DNA of 64,000 nucleotides, taken from Eurosta solidaginis. Its lineage: Eukaryota > Arthropoda > Insecta > Diptera > Tephritidae. The notes below the pieces were generated by a model, which was given only the letters and a program-made list of their open reading frames with translations, ran no database searches and was not told the DNA's origin. The stretch covers positions 90,564,603 to 90,628,602 of the forward strand of contig NC_090321.1 of NCBI RefSeq assembly GCF_040869045.1, written 5' to 3'. The position numbers were made by a program, and so were the translations under genes. This document shows positions 58,581-64,000 of this stretch, one piece after another; position 1 is the first letter of the stretch; each line of letters starts with the position of its first letter.

Positions 58581-59516
58581 ATGAGCGATGACGAAGCAGC
58601 AAAAGTCGCAGCGGCTGCAGGAGGCGGCAGCAACGTCGGCGCCAACGGCGGTGCTAACGACGAAAACGCCGATAGACCGCAAATAAATGCGGTATTTGGG
58701 AAGTTACCGTTTCCCAAGCTTAATTCCAAATACAACATAGAGTCATGGTTTATTAAAATCGACGCGTGGTTTGAACTCCATGGTTTTGGCGTACGTAAGG
58801 AAAAGGATAAGTACACAGCTATTATAGCACATGCGGACGACTTCATTTTAGACCAAGTTTTTGATTTAGTGCGCTGCCCACCCACAACAGCCCCTTATGC
58901 TACGCTTAAAAAAGCCATAATTGAGAAATTCAGCGATTCTGCTATGGCGCGACTCGATAAGTTAACCGGCATACAACTTGGCGACAGTAAACCAAGCCAT
59001 TTGCTGAGCCAAATGCAACGAACGAATGCCACTAAAGACGAGTCAGTTATCCAGCAATACTGGCTCAAACAGCTACCTGAATCAGCACGCGCCGTTATCG
59101 CCGGCATGCTACAGGCACAACCCAGCACGCCATTGCATCAACTCGCAATCATCGCAGACTCAGTACTAGATGCACTAAGCCGAGACTCGAACGCATCACC
59201 ACCAGCTAGGGGATGCGCCATCAACGCTGTCGAAACATCATCCAATCGTGTGTCCGAGCTAGAAAGACGAGCGGAAAAGCAAGAAGCCATACTTGACAGC
59301 ATCAACAGCAAGCTAAATCAGTTAACACTCAACAGTCGCAGTCGACCACGTGAACGTTCACGAAGCACAGCTAAACGCACTAATACACCGTACGGCACGG
59401 CAAAAGTGGAACAATCTCCGACTTGTTGGTATCATCGCCTATACGGAACGCAAGCTCGTAAGTGTCGCAGTCCTTGCGATTTTTCATCGAAAGCTACAAA
59501 GGCAACAAAAAACTGA
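58581..59516 (+). CDS. Gag of the CsRn1-clade element
   Basis: ATG 58581 follows AGCAAA and opens 311 residues. After an Ala/Gly-rich start, the capsid domain runs from LPFPKLNSKYNIESWFIKID through FSDSAMARLDKL to LPESARAVIAGML. The C-terminal region is basic (NSRSRPRERSRSTAKR) and ends in one knuckle, [18 protein letters not shown]. This has the spacing C-x2-H-x9-C-x3-C that distinguishes CsRn1 elements from the usual CCHC. The frame is intact. It overlaps the protease frame at its 3' end, so pol would be made by a frameshift. Confidence 0.85.
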   Translation: MSDDEAAKVAAAAGGGSNVGANGGANDENADRPQINAVFGKLPFPKLNSKYNIESWFIKIDAWFELHGFGVRKEKDKYTAIIAHADDFILDQVFDLVRCPPTTAPYATLKKAIIEKFSDSAMARLDKLTGIQLGDSKPSHLLSQMQRTNATKDESVIQQYWLKQLPESARAVIAGMLQAQPSTPLHQLAIIADSVLDALSRDSNASPPARGCAINAVETSSNRVSELERRAEKQEAILDSINSKLNQLTLNSRSRPRERSRSTAKRTNTPYGTAKVEQSPTCWYHRLYGTQARKCRSPCDFSSKATKATKN

Positions 59517-60022
59517 ACACGGCCGCAACGGGCATTTTCGACGGTTGCGGCAAAATAAAATCATCAAACAATCGGTCCCAATGCGAATTAGAGGTAAAGT
59601 TTTCAGAATTCATTAAATCTAAACGTTTTTTTATACCCGATAGGAAATCGAAGCAGCTGTTCCTAATCGACACCGGAGCAGAGGTTTCTGTGATTCCCCC
59701 AACCCGGGCATGCCGTTTGTCAAATTTTAAAGGCAGCCCACTCTTCGCAGCTAATGGCACACCCATAAAAACATATGGTGTAACACAACGAACACTCGAC
59801 TTAGGTCTCACACGAACATTTACGTGGGACTTCGTCATCGCAGAAACGAGGTACGCTATTATCGGCGTCGATTTCCTTCGTCATTTCAACCTCATAGTAG
59901 ACATCGCGAACAAACGAACCCACCGCGCGTATGTAGCCTCGAACAGCCAACAATCAACGAGTGCCAAATTCCCAACGAAATCGCACATCTGCTCGGTGAG
60001 TTTGGTGAAATCACCGACATGA
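59462..60022 (+). CDS. Protease of the CsRn1-clade element
   Basis: The frame differs from gag and overlaps its end. The aspartic protease reads [14 protein letters not shown] at about 59658, with a later [17 protein letters not shown]. The reading should continue into RT but ends at 60022 because of a frameshift between about 59930 and 59960. No ATG start is expected, since it would be reached by ribosomal frameshifting from gag. Confidence 0.78.
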   Translation: MSQSLRFFIESYKGNKKLNTAATGIFDGCGKIKSSNNRSQCELEVKFSEFIKSKRFFIPDRKSKQLFLIDTGAEVSVIPPTRACRLSNFKGSPLFAANGTPIKTYGVTQRTLDLGLTRTFTWDFVIAETRYAIIGVDFLRHFNLIVDIANKRTHRAYVASNSQQSTSAKFPTKSHICSVSLVKSPT

Positions 60023-61360
60023 ACGCACCAGCTCCTTCCAAAACTCAAACGGGTGTAACTCACTGCATCGAAACAAAGGGTCCACCTGTTTTTGCCCGAC
60101 CTAGACGACTCGCCCCAGACAAACTCAAAGCGGCAAAAGACGAGTTTGAATACTTAACCGGACTCGGAATTTGTCGCCCGTCTAAAAGTTCGTACGCTTC
60201 CCCACTACACATGGTAAAGAAGGCAAGTGGCGAGTGGCGACCATGTGGCGACTATCGCGCTCTCAACGCCCAAACAGTACCGGATCGTTATCCATTGCCA
60301 CATATACAAGACTTCACACACTTCCTATACCAAAAACGGGTTTTCAGCAAAATTGACCTAAACCGCGCTTATCACCAAATTCCAATCGAGCCCAGCGACA
60401 TCCCGAAAACGGCAATAACCACGCCATTCGGGCTATTTAAGTTTACGCACATGACATTTGGTCTGTGCAATGCTGCACAAACATTCCAACGGTTCATGCA
60501 TGCTGTTTTTCGAGGACTGGAATTTGTTTTTGTTTACATCGATGACGTGTGCATCGCTTCAGAAAGCGTCGACGAACATAAAATCCAATTGCGACAAGTT
60601 TTTGAACGTTTACGGCAATTTCACTTGACTATTAACCTCAAAAAATGCAAATTCATGCAAAATCAGATAGATTTTCTCGGGCACGTTGTCACAGCGGAAG
60701 GCATTAAACCATTGCCTGTAAAAGTTGCCAAAGAACTACGGCGATTCTTGGCGATGATCAACTTTTACCGCCGTTTCGTTCCCAATACAGTACGTCATCA
60801 AATACCTTTAATCACTTTAATTCCGGGGAACCGAAAAAACGATAACACTCCTATTAAATTCAATGACGAAACCACGATCCATTTTAATGAGTGCAAGAAG
60901 CAATTGGCAAACGCAACCCTCCTCGTTCACCCAGCGACAAACGCTAAAATATCGCTGTGCACAGACGCCAGCGATACTGCTATTGGTGCTGCACTCCACC
61001 AAATCGTTAACAATAATCTCCAGCCACTGGCATTTTATAGCAAAAAGTTGACCGATACCCAACGGAAGTGTAGCACCTACGACAGGGAGTTGCTCGCAAT
61101 ATATATAGGGCCATAAAGCACTTTCGTTGTTTTTTAGAGGGGAGACCTTTCGAGATACGAACCGATCATAAACCACTCGTTTACGCATTTAAGCAAAAGC
61201 CGGAAAAGGCGTCACCACGGCAGCTGCGACAACTAGATTTTATAGGGCAATTTACCACGACCATCGTTCACGTTTCTGGCATTGAAAATACAACCGCCGA
61301 CGCACTGTCGCGTATAGAAGCAATCGAGCCAATAACAATCGACTTTAATCATATCGCCGA
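59930..61360 (+). pseudogene. Reverse transcriptase and RNase H of the CsRn1-clade element, broken
   Basis: The RT reads [58 protein letters not shown] and the catalytic YIDD near 60538. After [17 protein letters not shown] an in-frame deletion removes the usual linker before [15 protein letters not shown]. RNase H begins [18 protein letters not shown] frameshift near 61105 moves the rest ([25 protein letters not shown]) to another frame. Confidence 0.84.
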
Positions 61361-62400
61361 ACAACAAAAGAAATGTCCGGAATTAAAAACGCTAATAGAA
61401 GGTAATACTTCCCTCCAATTGAAATGGATACGCTTACCAGGCACGAAATATAAAATCTGCTGCGATGTCTCCACGGCAGAGGTACGTCCATTCATACCAA
61501 AATCATTCCGTAGGAATATCGTCGACAAGATGCATGGTATATCGCACGGTGGTGTTCGAGCAACCACCAAGCTCATCAAGGCACGCTTCGTCTGGCCGAA
61601 CATGGGAAAGGAAATAGCGAACATAGTTCAACGATGCCTCAGCTGCCAACGATCTAAGGTTAGCAAACACGTCCGATCTCCGTTACAGCCAATACCGTTA
61701 CCATCAACCAGGTTTGAGCACATTAATGTGGACACAATAGGTCCATTACCGCCATCTAACGATTACCAGTACTGCCTCACGATCATTTACAGGTACACTC
61801 GCTGGCCTGAGGCAATACCGATTCACGACATATGCGCAGAAACAGTAGCCAAAAAACTAGTCAACATTTGGTTCTCACGATTTGGTATACCAACCCGCAT
61901 CACTACCGACCAAGGAAGGCAGTTTGAGTCCCAACTCTTCAAGGAGCTGTCACGCATGCTAGGCATAACACATCTGCGTACAACAGCATATCATCCACAG
62001 GCGAACGGAATCATCGAACGAAATGATTGGGTTGATCATCTGCCTATATTGCTACTAGGCCTTCGCTCCGCATTTAAACCTGACATCAGAACCACAGCTG
62101 CGCAACTCGTTTATGGCACTAATCTACGGTTACCAGGTCAGTTTTTCAATGACAGCGACAACCACATACCGCAATCAGATTTCGCTAGACAACTCACAGA
62201 TATAATGCAGAAGGTACGCCCAAGTCAAACGGCAATCACGACGCTACGAAAGCTTTTGTATTCAGCAAATTAGCCGACGCAACTCATGTATTCGTGCGCA
62301 ACGACAAAACCAGACCAACATTTCAACCGCCGTACGATGGCCCGTATCTCGTAGTTTCTAAACACCCAAAGTATTTTAAGGTCGATATAAATCACAATCG
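61361..62400 (+). pseudogene. Integrase of the CsRn1-clade element, internally deleted
   Basis: The zinc module is KMHGISHGG with RCLSCQ. The core has Asp in NVDTIGPLP, Asp in [10 protein letters not shown] and Glu in ANGIIERND. Immediately after that Glu the sequence jumps to [14 protein letters not shown], so the usual helix following the catalytic Glu is deleted. A frameshift near 62265 moves the C-terminal barrel (YDGPYLVVSKHPKYF) to another frame. Confidence 0.82.
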
Positions 62401-62671
62401 ATAGATAGATTAAAACCCGCATTTATGGAAGTACAACAACAACATACGCAATCGCCGACAGTCATAACACCACAAAGCTCAACCCAAGGAGCTGCAGCAA
62501 CACCATCACCAGATAAACCAGACATCCCATCTCAAACGACTCCAATCGCTCAGAATTCCACCCAAGCGACCAGCTCATCGACGATCACCACAAATGAAAC
62601 GCCTACTAATAGCCGCGGTCGCAAAATAAGACTTCCCGTCCGTTTCAGGACGTAAAGTCTGGGGGGACCTC

Positions 62672-62993
62672 TGTGGCAACCTAAACAATCGAACTACGCT
62701 GGTAACCCAGCAAAAGCGAAAGAACGAAACAAAACGAAATACAAGTGCTCTTGGCAAAAAGAAGAAAAAGTTTGCAATCAATATCATTATATCATTATAT
62801 CATCTCGTCATCGAAACGCCGGCACGCGCATTTATTCACATTAAATTTATACCTTTATTAAATAATTAGCTTTCCTTACTTTTAGTAAATAACATGCAAA
62901 TAAATTAAAATTGTCTTAGTGTAGTAAGCATTTACAAAGTGAATTAAAGTAAACACATAAAAGCCTTAAACACGTAGATTCATTATCCCCATA
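62672..62993 (+). repeat. 3' LTR of the CsRn1-clade element
   Basis: It is 322 bp, preceded by a G-run (GGGGGGACC) that could serve as the polypurine primer, and ends at CCCCATA before the duplicated GATCT. Confidence 0.88.
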
Positions 62994-62998
62994 GATCT

Positions 62999-63715
62999 TT
63001 TTCTCCGAAGTCATGACTTGTGTTATGACGTTTTGGTTTTTACTGAGACATGGTTGAAACATGGTTGTTTAACTCTGAGATATTAGCAGACTCATATGAG
63101 ATCTTTAGAAAAGACCGACAAAACATAGTTGGTGGAGGCATGTTAATCGCCGTACATACCAGGTTCTCTGGTGAGGAAGTGTATTTCGATGATTCTGCTG
63201 ATGTTGAAATCCACTACGTGGCGGGTTAAACTCTTATCTACTTATAAATATTTTGTAGCGTCTTATATTCCGCCCCAGTCAGTTATTTATATATACTTAA
63301 AACACTCTTCCCTATTAAAAGTTATATTTACTATGTCTAGGTCTGTTGATTCTGTGTTAGTGGCAGGCGACTTCAATCTGCCCTTTGTGTCGTGGAATTT
63401 TATTGACGGAATGCTAGTTCCCACTGCTTCTAATGTTGTATTCTACGAGTTTTTAAATGGCCTTGCAGACATTGGTCTTTATTAACTTAACAGAATTTAT
63501 AATAAATTTGGTAAATAACTTGATTTAATTTTTTCAGACGACACATCGTATTGTTCTCTAACTCGATGTGATCCAGTGGTGTTGCCTGAGGATGTTTATC
63601 ATCCAGCACTTTCAATATGCCTGGATCGCCTCAGATTACCGGTGCGGAATACTACTGATCCGAATGCGTATTCTCGCCGGTTTCTATTTAGGAAGGCCAA
63701 TTGGTCTTTACTAAT
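62999..63715 (+). pseudogene. Non-LTR endonuclease, copy 2 second part
   Basis: It resumes the frame broken at 58075 and reads LVFTETWLK, GGGMLIAVHTRF, VLVAGDFNLPFVSWNF and YEFLNGLADIG, the EEP endonuclease motifs (catalytic Glu in TETWL, GDFN). It continues through LALSICLDRLRLP to RKANWS, then meets the SINE-like repeat. Several stops and frame changes are present. No RT follows within the window. Confidence 0.72.
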
Positions 63716-63979
63716 GTTGTAACCCAGCGGGTTAAGGGATCAGAATATACCCGTGGTAGGTATGCCTGTCGTAAGAGGCGACTAAAATACTAGATTTAAG
63801 TAGCTGTGTAGCGCAACTTTCAGGCCTGAAGGTTTAATGTGGCCACATAAATCGTTCCCGAGATGGTCGGGCTAGCACCTTAATGGTGCTATGGTACCGG
63901 AGCGTACCGGATTTGTATCCGGCAAAGGACCATCACATCGATAACACTCACCCAAAGCCTTCGGGGAGCAACCTTATCA
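63716..63979 (+). mobile_element. SINE-like repeat, copy in tandem unit 2, internally deleted
   Basis: It occupies the same site as 57541-57941, with the same TCTTTACTAAT duplication (63705-63715 and 63980-63990). About 130 bp in the middle is missing compared with copy 1. The sequence after it again reads ATCGATGAAGTC, so a third unit may follow beyond the window. Confidence 0.75.
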
Positions 63980-64000
63980 TCTTTACTAATCGATGAAGTC

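Larger units (their letters stand above)
58071..62998 (+). mobile_element. Ty3/gypsy element of the CsRn1 clade
   Basis: The LTRs are 58076-58397 and 62672-62993, both 322 bp and differing at about four positions, so insertion was recent. They start TGTGGCAACC and end CCCCATA, and are flanked by the 5-bp duplication GATCT (58071-58075 and 62994-62998). Two features point to CsRn1: a tRNA-Trp primer site and an unusual CHCC Gag knuckle. Frameshifts and deletions in pol make this copy defective despite its young LTRs. Confidence 0.9.

Overview
The window is eukaryotic. It shows short phase-preserving spliceosomal introns, AT-rich spacers, a housekeeping promoter of the dipteran type (DRE motif), and transposon families typical of flies: Ty3/gypsy, BEL/Pao, I-clade, LOA-like and CR1/L2-like non-LTR elements, PIF/Harbinger, hAT and foldback elements. 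A higher dipteran is likely. A tephritid fruit fly is my best guess, made from recall of the interspersed repeat family ending in CTTATCGCTACAACAAC; I could not test it. Almost the whole window is nested mobile DNA. Host coding sequence is limited to the first coding exon of a cytosolic 5'-nucleotidase III gene (56132-56526), an internal exon of a ZAD gene on the minus strand (3670-3897), and captured fragments of Cdc5, CCT7 and an Atg18/WIPI gene.

The dominant structure is a block of about 40.5 kb (4068-44626) built as an inverted duplication. The left arm (4068-10345) and right arm (26815-44626) carry the same items in mirror order: a short terminal repeat reading CCCTGCAAAAATC inward, an AT-rich nested palindrome, a chimera of Cdc5 5' exons joined to CCT7 exons with introns retained, a broken LOA-like retroposon, a Jockey-like RT scrap and an Atg18-family fragment. 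The centre is a foldback element (10346-26814) made of tandem repeats in inverted halves, with a second palindrome nested in its middle.

Later insertions can be ordered from empty sites in the opposite arm. A SINE-like repeat hit only the left-arm Cdc5. A 5.85-kb PIF/Harbinger element hit only the right-arm Cdc5; both of its genes (transposase and MADF-type partner) look intact across introns. An I-clade element hit only the right arm and was itself hit by a hAT-type MITE. The foldback element was hit by a 12.5-kb Ty3/gypsy element (14270-26739) with very long LTRs of about 3.1 kb, an ATAT target duplication and a leader carrying five related hairpins.

Left of the block lie a foldback element (1-865), a 475-bp repeat, a foldback MITE with inverted minisatellites, and the ZAD exon. 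Right of it lie the same 475-bp repeat, a fragment of the first foldback element fused to a 5'-deleted BEL/Pao element (46858-50548), a 5'-truncated CR1/L2-like element, a gene-poor stretch, then the promoter and first coding exon of the 5'-nucleotidase. The intron after that exon holds a hairpin MITE, a tandemly duplicated and partly inverted endonuclease fragment with a SINE-like repeat in each copy, and a CsRn1-clade Ty3/gypsy element (58076-62993) with near-identical 322-bp LTRs.

The genes do not form a pathway. The useful reading is a history of nested insertion, host-fragment capture and inverted duplication.
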